In this document: positions 28,219 to 38,081 of the stretch, piece by piece
Layout of the letters: every line of letters starts with the position of its first letter
Position numbering within the stretch: the first letter of the stretch is position 1
DNA from: Ruegeria sp. SCSIO 43209
GTDB lineage: Bacteria; Pseudomonadota; Alphaproteobacteria; Rhodobacterales; Rhodobacteraceae
DNA: 64,000 bases
Assembly: GCF_019904295.1 (NCBI RefSeq)
Contig: NZ_CP065359.1
Location: forward strand, 459,001-523,000
Reading direction: 5' to 3'
Translations under genes and position numbers: made by a program
Notes under the pieces: generated by a model
Database searches by the model: none
Seen by the model: the letters and a program-made list of their open reading frames with translations, nothing else
Told to the model about the DNA's origin: nothing

Positions 28219-30135
28219 TTGGGCAACGCTCGCAACATCGCCTTCTGGGTCGTTCTGTTTCTGCTGATCCTGGCACTGTTCAACCTGTTCAGTGGACCCA
28301 GCGGGTCGCTTCAGAACAATGAACGCACCTATTCCGAATTCGTCAGCGCCGTGGACGCCGGAGACGTCACCAGCGTCACGCTAGATGGCGAACAGATCCG
28401 CTATCGCACGAATGAGAATCAGGACTTTGTCACCATCAAACCCACCGATGCCGAGGTGACGAAGCTGCTGATCGACAAGAACATCCCCGTACGTGCTGAA
28501 AAACAGCAGCAATCGGGTTTCCAGTCGTTCCTGATCACGCTGCTGCCCTTCCTGCTGCTGATCGGTGTCTGGGTCTATTTCATGAACCGGATGCAAGGTG
28601 GTGGCAAAGGTGGCGCGATGGGTTTTGGCAAGTCCAAGGCCAAGATGCTGACCGAAAAGCATGGCCGGGTGACGTTCGACGACGTTGCGGGCATCGACGA
28701 GGCCAAGGAAGAGCTGGAAGAGATCGTGGAATTCCTGCGCAACCCGCAGAAATTTTCGCGTTTGGGCGGTAAGATTCCCAAAGGCGCGCTGCTGGTTGGC
28801 CCTCCGGGCACTGGTAAGACGCTGCTTGCCCGTGCGATTGCGGGCGAGGCGGGTGTGCCGTTCTTTACGATCTCGGGTTCCGATTTCGTTGAAATGTTCG
28901 TTGGTGTTGGTGCATCGCGTGTGCGTGACATGTTCGAGCAAGCCAAGAAGAACGCGCCTTGTATCGTCTTCATCGACGAAATTGACGCCGTGGGGCGCCA
29001 TCGTGGTGCTGGCTATGGCGGCGGTAACGACGAACGCGAACAGACCCTCAACCAGCTGCTGGTTGAGATGGACGGTTTCGAGGCCAATGAAGGCGTGATC
29101 ATTCTGGCTGCCACCAACCGGAAGGACGTTCTGGACCCCGCGCTGTTGCGTCCGGGCCGGTTTGACCGTAATGTGACCGTCGGCAACCCCGACATCAAAG
29201 GCCGCGAAAAAATTCTGGGCGTTCACGCGCGCAAGACGCCTCTGGGTCCCGATGTCGATCTGCGCATCATTGCGCGCGGCACGCCGGGCTTTTCGGGTGC
29301 TGATCTGGCGAACCTCGTGAACGAGGCCGCATTGATGGCCGCCCGCGTCGGTCGTCGCTTTGTCACCATGGAGGACTTTGAGAACGCCAAAGACAAGGTG
29401 ATGATGGGGGCTGAGCGCCGTTCGATGGTGCTGACGCAGGACCAGAAGGAAAAAACCGCCTATCACGAGGCCGGCCATGCCGTTGTGGGTCTGGAACTGC
29501 CGCTGTGCGATCCGGTCTATAAGGCGACCATCATTCCGCGCGGTGGTGCGCTGGGTATGGTTGTGTCACTGCCCGAAATGGATCGTCTGAACTATCACCG
29601 CGATGAGTGTGAGCAGAAGCTGGCCATGACTATGGCAGGCAAGGCCGCCGAGGTGATTAAATACGGCGAAGATCACGTGTCGAACGGCCCTGCGGGCGAT
29701 ATCATGCAGGCCAGCCAGTTGGCCCGCGCCATGGTGATGCGCTGGGGCATGTCGGACAAGGTCGGCAACATCGACTATGCCGAGGCGCATGAAGGCTATC
29801 AGGGCAACACCGCCGGGTTCTCGGTATCGGCTCATACCAAAGAGCTGATCGAAGAAGAGGTAAAGCGCCTGATCCAGCAAGGCTATGAACGCGCGCACAA
29901 GATCCTGACCGACAAGAACGAGGAATGGGAGCGACTGGCGCAAGGCCTGCTTGAGTATGAGACCCTGACCGGCGAGGAGATCAAGCGCGTCATGAATGGC
30001 GAACCGCCCACCGAAAGCGATGATGAGGGTGACAGCCCCGATGAGGGCAACGCCCCCAGCGTAACTGCCATCCCGAAGACCAAGTCCAAGAAATCGCCGC
30101 CAGATGGCGGGATGGAACCAGAACCCACTGCATAA
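28219..30135 (+). CDS. ftsH: ATP-dependent zinc metalloprotease FtsH
   Basis: A 638-residue membrane-bound AAA protease. Helix 1 spans about residues 7-25, a periplasmic domain about 26-100 and helix 2 about 102-122. The AAA domain has Walker A GPPGTGKT at 194-201 and Walker [13 protein letters not shown]; the second region of homology is [18 protein letters not shown]. The zinc site HEAGH is at 416-420. The C terminus is polar and rich in Glu, Asp and Ser. FtsH degrades misfolded membrane proteins and regulators such as LpxC and RpoH in other bacteria. The TTG start is supported by GGGAGA upstream. A terminator follows. Confidence 0.97.
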   Translation: MGNARNIAFWVVLFLLILALFNLFSGPSGSLQNNERTYSEFVSAVDAGDVTSVTLDGEQIRYRTNENQDFVTIKPTDAEVTKLLIDKNIPVRAEKQQQSGFQSFLITLLPFLLLIGVWVYFMNRMQGGGKGGAMGFGKSKAKMLTEKHGRVTFDDVAGIDEAKEELEEIVEFLRNPQKFSRLGGKIPKGALLVGPPGTGKTLLARAIAGEAGVPFFTISGSDFVEMFVGVGASRVRDMFEQAKKNAPCIVFIDEIDAVGRHRGAGYGGGNDEREQTLNQLLVEMDGFEANEGVIILAATNRKDVLDPALLRPGRFDRNVTVGNPDIKGREKILGVHARKTPLGPDVDLRIIARGTPGFSGADLANLVNEAALMAARVGRRFVTMEDFENAKDKVMMGAERRSMVLTQDQKEKTAYHEAGHAVVGLELPLCDPVYKATIIPRGGALGMVVSLPEMDRLNYHRDECEQKLAMTMAGKAAEVIKYGEDHVSNGPAGDIMQASQLARAMVMRWGMSDKVGNIDYAEAHEGYQGNTAGFSVSAHTKELIEEEVKRLIQQGYERAHKILTDKNEEWERLAQGLLEYETLTGEEIKRVMNGEPPTESDDEGDSPDEGNAPSVTAIPKTKSKKSPPDGGMEPEPTA

Positions 30136-30141
30136 TTGCAA

Positions 30142-30173
30142 AACCCGGAGCCAGCCTCCGGGTTTTCTCTTTT
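30142..30173 (+). terminator. ftsH terminator
   Basis: AACCCGGAG at 30142-30150 pairs with CTCCGGGTT at 30156-30164 (9 bp, five-base loop CCAGC), followed by TTCTCTTTT. It lies six bases after the ftsH stop and fits an intrinsic terminator. Confidence 0.88.
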
Positions 30174-30229
30174 CATCAGGGCGTTGCTGGGCATTATGCC
30201 TGCTAACCTGTCATTGAAGGGGGCGCCTC

Positions 30230-30805
30230 ATGCCATTCTTGCGTGAAACAGAATATTCAGCCGAGGTGGTATGGCTGGGCTATGTTCCAGCAGGCCAGTC
30301 TTTGCGGGCCAAGCCTGTCAACGCTTTGGATCTGAATTTTGATGGCGTTCAGGGGGAACGGCATCAGGGGCTCAATCGGGCGTCCTGTGTTCGGGTAGCG
30401 AATCTCTATCAAAAGGGCACCGAGATCCGGAATGTGCGGCAACTGTCAGTGCTGTCGGCAGAGGAATTGGGTGATATTGCGGCTGAGATGGAGTTGGCAA
30501 CGCTTGATCCGTCTTACCTTGGGGCTTCGATTGTCCTAAAGGGCATTCCCGATTTCTCTCATATCCCTCCGTCGTCGCGGTTGAAGGCCGAGAGCGGGTT
30601 GACGATCACCGTGGACATGGAAAACGCCCCCTGCGTTCTTCCGGGCCGCGAGATCGAGGCGGATCACACCGGTTACGGGGCGGTATTCAAACCTGCGGCC
30701 AAAGGGCGACGCGGGATAACGGCTTGGGTCGAACGCCCGGGGGCTCTGAAACGCGGCGACAAGATGCAATTGTTTGTGCCGGATCAGCCCCTTTGGAACC
30801 CATAG
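30230..30805 (+). CDS. MOSC domain protein
   Basis: A 191-residue protein resembling MOSC (molybdenum cofactor sulfurase C-terminal) domains. It shows [13 protein letters not shown] near residue 40, [16 protein letters not shown] near 75, and a conserved cysteine in [12 protein letters not shown] (about residue 134), where MOSC proteins carry the Mo or sulfur ligand. MOSC proteins such as YiiM and MARC handle molybdenum cofactor chemistry; the substrate here is unknown. No N-terminal beta-barrel or ferredoxin domain is fused. It stands alone between the ftsH terminator and the fhs leader. Confidence 0.8.
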   Translation: MPFLRETEYSAEVVWLGYVPAGQSLRAKPVNALDLNFDGVQGERHQGLNRASCVRVANLYQKGTEIRNVRQLSVLSAEELGDIAAEMELATLDPSYLGASIVLKGIPDFSHIPPSSRLKAESGLTITVDMENAPCVLPGREIEADHTGYGAVFKPAAKGRRGITAWVERPGALKRGDKMQLFVPDQPLWNP

Positions 30806-30920
30806 GTTCAATCCGTTTCCGATTTGCGCATTACGATTTCTCGCAACGCCGTTTCGCGGCATGAAAATGTCGGAATCCTTAGCCATCAGAGTTGTGTACG
30901 TCAGTATATGTTGCGCAGCG

Positions 30921-30942
30921 CCGACGCCCGTGCGTCGGTTTT
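30921..30942 (+). terminator. Hairpin with T tract just before fhs
   Basis: CCGACGC at 30921-30927 pairs with GCGTCGG at 30932-30938 (7 bp, CCGT loop), followed by TTTT. It ends 30 bases before the fhs start. It may end the MOSC transcript or act as an attenuator in the fhs leader. No competing antiterminator helix or leader peptide was confirmed. Confidence 0.55.
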
Positions 30943-30971
30943 GCACGGAATTCAATCAGGGACCCTGCCCA

Positions 30972-32648
30972 ATGAGCTACAAATCCGACATTGAGATTGC
31001 CCGCGAGGCGAACAAAAAGCCGATTCAGGAAATCGGCGCGAAGCTGGGTATCTCCAGCGATGATCTGCTGCCTTACGGCCATGACAAGGCCAAAGTCAGC
31101 CAGGACTTCATCAACTCGGTACAGGACCGCGAAGACGGCAAACTGATCCTGGTGACCGCGATCAACCCAACTCCCGCAGGTGAAGGCAAGACCACCACCA
31201 CCGTAGGTCTGGGCGACGGCTTGAACCGCATCGGCAAGAACGCGATGATCTGTATCCGCGAAGCTTCGCTTGGCCCGAACTTCGGCATGAAGGGCGGCGC
31301 CGCAGGTGGCGGTTACGCGCAGGTTGTTCCGATGGAAGAAATGAACCTGCACTTCACAGGTGACTTCCACGCCATCACCTCGGCCCACTCGCTGCTGTCG
31401 GCGATGATCGACAACCATATCTATTGGGGTAACGAGCAGGAAATCGACACACGCCGCGTTGCATGGCGCCGCGTCGTCGACATGAATGACCGTGCTCTGC
31501 GTCAGATCACGGCGTCTCTGGGCGGCGTGTCGAATGGTTTCCCGCGTGAAGCAGGCTTTGACATCACCGTGGCGTCCGAAGTCATGGCGATCCTCTGCTT
31601 GGCAAACGACTTGAAAGATCTGGAGAAGCGTCTGGGCGACATCATTGTTGCTTACCGCCGCGACAAGACCCCGGTTTACTGCCGCGATATCAAGGCAGAA
31701 GGTGCAATGACCGTTCTGTTGAAAGACGCGATGCAGCCGAACCTGGTGCAGACGCTGGAAAACAACCCGGCTTTCGTCCACGGCGGCCCGTTTGCAAACA
31801 TCGCGCACGGCTGTAACTCAGTCATCGCAACCAAAACCGCTCTGAAAGTGGCCGACTATGTTGTCACCGAAGCGGGCTTTGGTGCTGACCTCGGTGCCGA
31901 GAAGTTCATGAACATTAAGTGCCGCAAGGCGGGTATTGCTCCGTCGGCAGTGGTACTGGTTGCCACCGTGCGCGCGATGAAAATGAATGGCGGCGTGGCC
32001 AAGGCTGACTTGGGTGCGGAAAACGTTGACGCTGTGAAGTCAGGTTGTGCCAACCTGGGTCGCCACATCGAAAACGTCAAATCCTTCGGTGTTCCGGTTG
32101 TCGTCGCGATCAACCACTTCGTCACCGACACCGATGACGAAGTTCAGGCGGTCAAGGACTACTGCGGCGAGCATGGTGTTGAGGCGATCCTGTCGCGTCA
32201 CTGGGAGCTGGGTTCGGATGGCTCTGCGCCTCTGGCCGAAAAAGTTGTCGAAATCGTCGAAAATGGTGCCGCGAACTTCTCACCGATCTACCCAGACGAC
32301 ATGCCGCTGTTCGAGAAGATCGAAACCATCGCCAAGCGTATCTATCGCGCCGACGAAGTTCTGGCCGACAACAAGATCCGCAACCAGCTGCGCGAATGGG
32401 AAGAAGCAGGCTACGGCAATCTGCCGGTCTGCATGGCGAAAACCCAGTATTCGTTCTCGACCGACCCAACCCTGCGCGGCGCGCCTACCGGACACTCGGT
32501 TCCGGTGCGTGAGGTTCGCCTTTCCGCTGGTGCCGGTTTCATCGTCGTTGTCTGCGGTGAGATCATGACCATGCCCGGTCTGCCGCGCAAACCAGCCGCC
32601 GAAACCATCTGCCTTAACGACGCAGGTGAGATCGAGGGCTTGTTCTAA
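30972..32648 (+). CDS. fhs: Formate--tetrahydrofolate ligase
   Basis: A 558-residue enzyme that joins formate and tetrahydrofolate with ATP to give 10-formyl-THF. The P-loop-like [20 protein letters not shown] lies near residues 63-82. [19 protein letters not shown] and the C-terminal [12 protein letters not shown] are family signatures. ATG 30972 follows CAGGGACCCTGCCC; an earlier in-frame ATG would add a 66-residue unrelated stretch. With folD downstream it forms a reversible formate/one-carbon route, which roseobacters use to handle methyl groups from compounds such as DMSP and methylamines. Confidence 0.97.
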   Translation: MSYKSDIEIAREANKKPIQEIGAKLGISSDDLLPYGHDKAKVSQDFINSVQDREDGKLILVTAINPTPAGEGKTTTTVGLGDGLNRIGKNAMICIREASLGPNFGMKGGAAGGGYAQVVPMEEMNLHFTGDFHAITSAHSLLSAMIDNHIYWGNEQEIDTRRVAWRRVVDMNDRALRQITASLGGVSNGFPREAGFDITVASEVMAILCLANDLKDLEKRLGDIIVAYRRDKTPVYCRDIKAEGAMTVLLKDAMQPNLVQTLENNPAFVHGGPFANIAHGCNSVIATKTALKVADYVVTEAGFGADLGAEKFMNIKCRKAGIAPSAVVLVATVRAMKMNGGVAKADLGAENVDAVKSGCANLGRHIENVKSFGVPVVVAINHFVTDTDDEVQAVKDYCGEHGVEAILSRHWELGSDGSAPLAEKVVEIVENGAANFSPIYPDDMPLFEKIETIAKRIYRADEVLADNKIRNQLREWEEAGYGNLPVCMAKTQYSFSTDPTLRGAPTGHSVPVREVRLSAGAGFIVVVCGEIMTMPGLPRKPAAETICLNDAGEIEGLF

Positions 32649-32673
32649 GCGCTCAAATAAGACATCTCGTGGT

Positions 32674-32695
32674 CCGGGGATATCCCCGGGCCGCA
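32674..32695. repeat. Palindrome between fhs and chorismate mutase
   Basis: GGTCCGGGGATATCCCCGGGCC can fold on itself, with the perfect core CCGGGGATATCCCCGG. It lies 25 bases after the fhs stop and just before the ribosome site GCAGGAGACC. No T tract follows, so it is more likely an mRNA processing or stability element or an operator than a terminator. Confidence 0.45.
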
Positions 32696-32705
32696 GGAGA
32701 CCAAA

Positions 32706-33011
32706 ATGCCCACTCTGATACCTCCGCAAGACTGTCATTCGATGCAGGAATTGCGGCCTCAGATCGACAAGCTGGACCGCCAATTGATTGGATTGCTGGT
32801 AACGCGCGCAACCTATATCGACCGCGCGTCGCAGCTGAAACCCGGCGAGGGCCTGCCAGCCCGCATCCCGGAACGTGTCGAAGATGTGGTGCAGCGCGTC
32901 CGCAAGAGCTCGGATGAGTTGGGTATGGACCCCGATCTTGCCGAAAAGCTCTGGCGTATACTGATTGATTGGTCGATTGCCCGCGAAGAACGCGTGCTCG
33001 GCCCAGACTGA
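32706..33011 (+). CDS. Chorismate mutase, AroQ type
   Basis: A 101-residue all-helical protein. It shows [23 protein letters not shown] (first helix), a Lys/Arg-bearing loop, [17 protein letters not shown] and [14 protein letters not shown], the helix pattern of stand-alone AroQ or PchB-like enzymes. AroQ enzymes convert chorismate to prephenate; PchB-like members can also cleave isochorismate. No fused dehydratase or dehydrogenase is present. AGGAGACCAAA precedes the ATG. Its placement between fhs and folD is unexpected for an aromatic amino acid gene. Confidence 0.8.
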   Translation: MPTLIPPQDCHSMQELRPQIDKLDRQLIGLLVTRATYIDRASQLKPGEGLPARIPERVEDVVQRVRKSSDELGMDPDLAEKLWRILIDWSIAREERVLGPD

Positions 33012-33064
33012 AGAAACGGGCGCCTAGTGCGCCCGATCCGTTTTGTGAAAGAAGGGATCAAAGA

Positions 33065-33955
33065 ATGGTAGCGCAGGTTATCGACGGAAAGGCCTTTGCC
33101 GCCAAAGTGCGCGCGCAGGTGGCTGACCAGGTTGCAAAGCTGAAAGAAGAGAACGGCATCACCCCCGGTCTGGCGGTGGTTCTGGTGGGCGAAGACCCGG
33201 CCAGCCAGGTCTATGTCCGTTCAAAGGGCAAGATGACCGTCGAGGTCGGCATGAACTCGTACGAGCACAAGCTGGATGTGGACACGTCCGAGGCGGACCT
33301 GCTGGCGCTGATTGACAAACTGAACAATGACCCTGCGGTGCACGGCATTCTGGTGCAACTGCCGCTGCCCAAGCATCTGAACGAAGATCTGGTGATCAAC
33401 TCGATCGATCCGGCAAAGGATGTGGACGGGTTCCACATCTCGAATGTGGGCCTGCTGGGAACAGGTCAGAAGTCAATGGTGCCGTGCACTCCGCTGGGCT
33501 GTCTGATGATGTTGCGCGATCACCACGGCTCTTTGTCCGGCATGGATGCTGTAGTGATCGGTCGGTCGAACATCGTGGGTAAGCCGATGGCGCAGTTGCT
33601 TCTGGGCGACAGTTGCACCGTGACCATCGCGCATAGCCGCACCAAAGATCTTCCCGATGTTGTGCGTCGTGCTGATATTGTGGTCGCCGCAGTTGGTCGC
33701 CCCGAGATGGTTCCGGGTGACTGGATCAAGGAAGGCGCAACCGTGATCGATGTCGGCATCAACCGGATCGAACGCGACGGCAAGAACAAGCTGGTTGGCG
33801 ACGTTGACTACGCCACTGCGGCAGAACGCGCTGGTGCGATTACCCCCGTTCCCGGCGGAGTTGGCCCTATGACGATCGCCTGCCTTCTTGCGAACACGCT
33901 CACCGCGGCTTGCCGCGCAAACGGCTTGCCTGAACCGGAAGGCCTGACTGCCTAA
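33065..33955 (+). CDS. folD: Methylenetetrahydrofolate dehydrogenase / methenyl-THF cyclohydrolase
   Basis: A 296-residue bifunctional enzyme interconverting 5,10-methylene-, methenyl- and 10-formyl-THF with NADP. The catalytic region [16 protein letters not shown] holds the Tyr and Lys. [41 protein letters not shown] (nucleotide binding) and [15 protein letters not shown] are FolD signatures. ATG 33065 follows GAAGGGATCAAAGA and gives the canonical N terminus [16 protein letters not shown]. It completes the fhs-folD one-carbon pair and ends at a strong terminator. Confidence 0.97.
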   Translation: MVAQVIDGKAFAAKVRAQVADQVAKLKEENGITPGLAVVLVGEDPASQVYVRSKGKMTVEVGMNSYEHKLDVDTSEADLLALIDKLNNDPAVHGILVQLPLPKHLNEDLVINSIDPAKDVDGFHISNVGLLGTGQKSMVPCTPLGCLMMLRDHHGSLSGMDAVVIGRSNIVGKPMAQLLLGDSCTVTIAHSRTKDLPDVVRRADIVVAAVGRPEMVPGDWIKEGATVIDVGINRIERDGKNKLVGDVDYATAAERAGAITPVPGGVGPMTIACLLANTLTAACRANGLPEPEGLTA

Positions 33956-34001
33956 TTGCAAACTCCGAGTTCAATCCGGGCGCAACGTCCATGATTGAAT
34001 T

Positions 34002-34033
34002 GGCCGGAGAGCGAAAAGCTCTCCGGCCTTTTT
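34002..34033 (+). terminator. folD terminator
   Basis: GGCCGGAGAGC at 34002-34012 pairs with GCTCTCCGGCC at 34018-34028 (11 bp, GAAAA loop), followed directly by TTTTT. A textbook intrinsic terminator about 45 bases after the folD stop. Confidence 0.93.
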
Positions 34034-34064
34034 CATTAGATTAGGATATTTATATAACTACATC

Positions 34065-34127
34065 TTGACTTGACCTAGCGTCGGTCGGTGATAATCCTTC
34101 TATTCCAGCCGTTTAAGGGGTTATAAT
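34065..34127 (+). promoter_or_regulatory. Candidate promoter region of the LytTR gene
   Basis: Between the folD terminator and the LytTR start lies an AT-rich stretch with overlapping -35-like boxes TTGACT (34065-34070) and TTGACC (34070-34075). Possible -10 boxes are GATAAT (34090-34095) and TATAAT (34122-34127). TAATCC occurs at both -10 candidates, as a direct repeat about 32 bases apart. Spacing for the first pair (19 or 14 bases) is not ideal. Confidence 0.35.
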
Positions 34128-34179
34128 CCTGTCTGTTCGTGTTTCATGGTTTTACCTTTGGCGAGGTGCGTTACCTGGT

Positions 34180-34914
34180 ATGATGAAGCTGAGTCCGATC
34201 TTCTCGTTAATAAGCCTTCAACGGGTAGTGGCCGGCCTCGTTTTTATTCCTTTATTGGCGTATTCCTTTGCCCCCTTTCGGGATATGACACTGCCATTCA
34301 GTCAGCGGATGGTGTTCTGGACAGGTGTTATGCTGCTCGCGCTTGCAGCGACTTGGTCGGCTGGAAAGCTGGTACGCGAACGGCTAAATCGATCCGGATT
34401 GCTGGTCCGTGATTTTGCCTTCGTCCTGTTGATCCTGACATTGTTTGCACCATCACTGTGGTTTCTGACCTGGATTCTGTTCACGCTAAATGGATTGATG
34501 GCACCGGGCATATTGAAAGTCGCCCCTTATGGTCTTCTCTTCGCCACCGGACTTTTGCTGGTGCGTCAGCGGGAAGAAACCGCAGCACCGGTATTCGAAC
34601 CCAGACCACGTCTTTTCAATCGTTTGCCCGCCACTTTCGAGGGGCAGGTTTATCGGTTAACCGTGCGCGATCACTATGTCGACGTGGTCACGTCCGATGG
34701 TACGTTTACAATCCGCTCGCGCTTTACCGACGCGATTGCCGAGATGGAGCCGGTACAAGGCCATTGTACGCACCGTTCACACTGGGTCGTGGATTCGGCG
34801 ATTGTTGGGGTCGAAAAAGAAAAGGGAAAATCCTTTTTGCACCTAAGCAACGGCGATCAGGTTCCTGTCAGCAGGAAATACAAGCAACAGCTTGTGGACG
34901 ACGGGTTGCTCTAG
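34180..34914 (+). CDS. Membrane-anchored LytTR DNA-binding regulator
   Basis: A 244-residue protein. Four hydrophobic helices occupy about residues 5-30, 40-62, 75-100 and 105-125. The C-terminal domain (about 148-244) has the LytTR pattern: LFNRLPATFEGQVYRLTVRDHYVDVVTSDG, then RSRFTDAIAEMEPVQGHCTHRSHWVV and HLSNGDQVPVSRKYKQQL. LytTR domains bind DNA through beta strands. Without a receiver domain, this class of membrane-LytTR protein probably senses something in or across the membrane; the signal is unknown. The 3' end is three bases from the convergent PdeM gene. Confidence 0.8.
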   Translation: MMKLSPIFSLISLQRVVAGLVFIPLLAYSFAPFRDMTLPFSQRMVFWTGVMLLALAATWSAGKLVRERLNRSGLLVRDFAFVLLILTLFAPSLWFLTWILFTLNGLMAPGILKVAPYGLLFATGLLLVRQREETAAPVFEPRPRLFNRLPATFEGQVYRLTVRDHYVDVVTSDGTFTIRSRFTDAIAEMEPVQGHCTHRSHWVVDSAIVGVEKEKGKSFLHLSNGDQVPVSRKYKQQLVDDGLL

Positions 34915-34917
34915 AAC

Positions 34918-35580
34918 CTATCTGGGCATCGGGATGAGTTGTGGCTGCGCGCCGGTCAGAATTGCCCGCGCATCCGGTGCCATGATGCCGCTCAGAGCCT
35001 CTGCTGAACTGCGCAACCCCCCGGTGTAAGCGCCATAAGCTGGAAGGATCAGACGTGATTGATCCAACAAAAAAGCTGGGCGGGTGATCGAGCGCCCTCG
35101 GGCATTGAGGTTAACTTTGGGGTGGTAGTGGCCCGAGACTTCACCTGGACTGTTTTGCTGGGCGATATGGCGAAAAATCAGATCGTGGCAAGCCCACTCG
35201 GACAGATGTGTGCCGCCCATTTCTACCGGGCCGGGGTCATGGTTCCCCTCGATCCAGATCCAACGTCGACCAGCCTGCATTGCGGTGATCTGTTGCCTAT
35301 CCTCAGCAGCCAACGCGCCCGAGGCATCGAGATCGTCAAAGCTGTCCCCCAAACAGATGACCGTCGTGGCACCGGTACTGGCAAGATCACTTGCCAATCG
35401 GGTCAATGTTTCGCGGCTGTCATACGGCGGCAATGTCGGGCCGCCCCTGCGGGCGATCCGTTCGGATTTGCCTAAATGCAGATCGGAAACACAGAGCAAG
35501 CCCTGTTCCGGCCACCATAGTGCGCCCGACCCAAGCGCAGCCAGGTCTTGGCCAGAAAATGAAAACGCGATCTTGTTCAT
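34918..35580 (-). CDS. pdeM: Ligase-associated DNA damage response endonuclease PdeM
   Basis: A 220-residue calcineurin-like metallophosphoesterase. Metal ligands appear as SDLHLGK (D..H), GDSFDD, GNHDPG and GHYHPK. The ATG at 35580 gives the normal N terminus MNKIAFSFSG; an earlier in-frame ATG would add 45 unrelated residues. PdeM belongs to a set usually found with a DEXH helicase, an ATP-dependent DNA ligase and an MBL-fold exonuclease. Here only the helicase is adjacent, 40 bases upstream on the same strand. Confidence 0.88.
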   Translation of the reverse strand: MNKIAFSFSGQDLAALGSGALWWPEQGLLCVSDLHLGKSERIARRGGPTLPPYDSRETLTRLASDLASTGATTVICLGDSFDDLDASGALAAEDRQQITAMQAGRRWIWIEGNHDPGPVEMGGTHLSEWACHDLIFRHIAQQNSPGEVSGHYHPKVNLNARGRSITRPAFLLDQSRLILPAYGAYTGGLRSSAEALSGIMAPDARAILTGAQPQLIPMPR

Positions 35581-35620
35581 GATCCGTTCTTCATACGATT
35601 TTGCGGATTGCGCAAGTGGT

Positions 35621-38032
35621 TTATGCCGGTTGCAATCCGGCGGCCTGCAGTAACCGGGCACTTTCTTCCGCAAGCAGGCGTTCCTCGGCTTCACCCTTGA
35701 CGGGGACTTTGCCAACTTCGAGGAACAGAGGCGCCGCCAGGGGTGAGACGCGGTCTAGCCGCAGCAGGTCAATGCGGTCTCCGATCCGGGCGACCATGGC
35801 TTCGATCCGTCCGAAATCGACCAACCCGCGCATGGCCTCTTCGCGGGTGATTTGCATCAGCAGATGTTCAGGATCGTATTTCAGCAAGGTGTCATAGAGG
35901 ATATCTGACGAAAATGTCGCCTGCCGACCACTCTTGCGCTGCCCACCAGTGTTGCGTTCGATCAAGCCCGCGATTGTGGCCGAAGCACGAAATGTGCGTT
36001 TCATCACGGCGTTACCCGCCAGCCAAGTCTCCAATCCTTCTCGTAGCGCGTCCAACTGAAATAGTGGGCGCGGATCGGTCACCGCATCCAGCCCCCAGAT
36101 TAAGGTGGCATAGTCAGTGGCTACAAATCCCAGCGGCGCAAGGCCGGTTTCCTCCATGCGTTTGGTCAACAGCAAGCCCAGCGTCTGTTGCGCATTGCGG
36201 CCGGCAAATCCGTAGACGCATAGATGCTCGCGCCCCCTGTCAGGGAAGCTCTCAATCAACAGGCGGTCACTTTGCGGCAGGCGTGATATCTCGCGCTGAA
36301 GACCCAGCCATTCGGCAGTATGTCCGGGCAGTTGAGGCCAATCCGGCTGTGCGAACATCCGTAGGATTCGGTCGCTCAGCTGGGTGGACGTGGCGAACTT
36401 AGTACCCGAAAAGGTCGCGATCTTGGGCTTGCGGTCAGCGCGGCGGCTGACTTCGACCACCATCTCTCGCAGACCCTCATAGCGGACGATCTGACCACCG
36501 ATCAGGAAGGTATCACCAGGGGTTAGCGAGGCCGCGAATCCCTCCTCTACCTCACCCAGAGGCTTGCCCCCGCGATTGCGCTTAAGCCGAACCTTCAGCG
36601 TGTCGGTGTCCTGAATCGTGCCAAGGTTCATGCGGATACGTTGTGCCGCCCTCGGGTCGCGCAATTGCCAGGCTCCATCCGGGCGCTGCTGTAGCCTCTG
36701 CCACCGATCATAGGCTCGCAGAGCATATCCACCGGTGGCGCAGAATTCCAAACAGGCATCGAATTCAGCACGGGTGATCTGTGCATAAGGCCCGGCAGCC
36801 GTCATTTCGGCGTAGAGTGCATCTGCATCAAACGGTCCCGCTGCGGCGGCGATCAGAATATGCTGGCACAAAACGTCCCTGGGTCCTGGCCCGCGGGGGT
36901 CGCCATCCAGATCATGTTCTTGCACAGCTTCCAGTGCAGCAACACATTCGACCACTTCGAACCGGTTGGCTGGGACGAGAATAGCTTTGGAAGGGGCATT
37001 GTAGCGGTGATTTGCGCGCCCGATCCGCTGCACCAGCCGCTTGACGTTCTTCGGCGCGCCGATCTGGATCACCAGATCCACATCGCCCCAGTCGATCCCC
37101 AGATCGAGGCTGCCGGTACAGACAATTGCCCTCAGATCACCCCTGACCATCGCGGCCTCGACCCGTTCGCGTTGTTGCCGATCCAGGCTGCCGTGGTGAA
37201 TGCCGATGGGCAGAGCGTCGTCGTTGGCGAGCCAAAGGTTGTGAAAGAAAATCTCGGCCTGCGCCCGAGTATTGTGAAAGATAAGTGTCGTCTTGTGCTT
37301 TTTGATCTGCTCCATCACAGCGGGGATGGAATAGGCTGCGCCACCGCCCGACCATGGCGGCATCTCTTGTGTTTGCAGCATCGAGATATCGGGGTCAGGG
37401 CCGGGATCAGCCTGAATAACTCGGCAAGGATCGGGATTGCGGGCTAGAAATCGTGCGATGCCTTCGGGGTCTTCAACCGTGGCGGACAAGCCTACGCGGC
37501 GCAGATCGGGGCAGAGTGTCTGCAATCGTGCCAGCGCCAGCATCAATTGATCCCCCCGTTTGCTTTCTGCCAGTGCATGTATTTCGTCGACAACAATGCG
37601 CTGGACCCCAGCAAACATGCGCGGAGCATCTTCGTATGAAGTAAGTAACGCCAGACTCTCGGGCGTGGTCAGAAGGATTTGTGGAGGATCGGCGCGCTGG
37701 CGTTTCTTCTGCGTGGCCGATGTGTCGCCGGTGCGATCTTCGATCCGAATTGGCAGGCCGATTTCCTCGACGGGAACGCGCAGATTGCGCCTGATATCCG
37801 CTGCCAGCGCCTTGAGAGGAGACACATAAAGCGTGTGCAATCCGTCATGCTGCCCTTCGGCCAACTCGGCCAGGGAAGGTAGAAAACCGGCCATGGTTTT
37901 GCCGCCACCAGTTGGAGCGATAAGAAGGGTCGCGGGATCATTCGCCCGCTCAAACATTTCTTGCTGATGCGGATGAATCGACCAGCCTTTGTTCGAAAAC
38001 CAGTTTTGGATTGCCGGAGGAATCTGCACCAT
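35621..38032 (-). CDS. Ligase-associated DEXH-box helicase (Lhr-like)
   Basis: An 803-residue superfamily 2 helicase. Motif I is IAPTGGGKTMAGF, motif II VDEIHALAES, motif III LSATVEDPEG and motif VI QRIGRANHR. The C-terminal half has the winged-helix and DUF4175/Lhr-core regions typical of Lhr-type proteins of about 800 residues, the length of the ligase-associated group. It translocates 3' to 5' on DNA in studied homologues. Together with PdeM it indicates the ligase-associated repair pathway, although the ligase and exonuclease are not in this window. Confidence 0.88.
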   Translation of the reverse strand: MVQIPPAIQNWFSNKGWSIHPHQQEMFERANDPATLLIAPTGGGKTMAGFLPSLAELAEGQHDGLHTLYVSPLKALAADIRRNLRVPVEEIGLPIRIEDRTGDTSATQKKRQRADPPQILLTTPESLALLTSYEDAPRMFAGVQRIVVDEIHALAESKRGDQLMLALARLQTLCPDLRRVGLSATVEDPEGIARFLARNPDPCRVIQADPGPDPDISMLQTQEMPPWSGGGAAYSIPAVMEQIKKHKTTLIFHNTRAQAEIFFHNLWLANDDALPIGIHHGSLDRQQRERVEAAMVRGDLRAIVCTGSLDLGIDWGDVDLVIQIGAPKNVKRLVQRIGRANHRYNAPSKAILVPANRFEVVECVAALEAVQEHDLDGDPRGPGPRDVLCQHILIAAAAGPFDADALYAEMTAAGPYAQITRAEFDACLEFCATGGYALRAYDRWQRLQQRPDGAWQLRDPRAAQRIRMNLGTIQDTDTLKVRLKRNRGGKPLGEVEEGFAASLTPGDTFLIGGQIVRYEGLREMVVEVSRRADRKPKIATFSGTKFATSTQLSDRILRMFAQPDWPQLPGHTAEWLGLQREISRLPQSDRLLIESFPDRGREHLCVYGFAGRNAQQTLGLLLTKRMEETGLAPLGFVATDYATLIWGLDAVTDPRPLFQLDALREGLETWLAGNAVMKRTFRASATIAGLIERNTGGQRKSGRQATFSSDILYDTLLKYDPEHLLMQITREEAMRGLVDFGRIEAMVARIGDRIDLLRLDRVSPLAAPLFLEVGKVPVKGEAEERLLAEESARLLQAAGLQPA

Positions 38033-38081
38033 CCGACGAACCTAGCGCAGCCCTCAGGCCATGGAAACCAGGACCAGGGGA

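Noticed and set aside
28381..29478. A 365-codon antisense frame across ftsH
   Set aside because: ftsH is a certain gene in the opposite direction; the antisense product has no recognisable domain and arises from GC-rich codon bias.
30806..30971. A tetrahydrofolate riboswitch in front of fhs
   Set aside because: The short leader holds one simple hairpin with a T tract. I could not find the multi-helix arrangement expected of a folate riboswitch, and a covariance search is not possible here.
30879..31808. A 309-codon antisense frame across fhs
   Set aside because: fhs is certain, and the antisense translation shows no motif or start signal.
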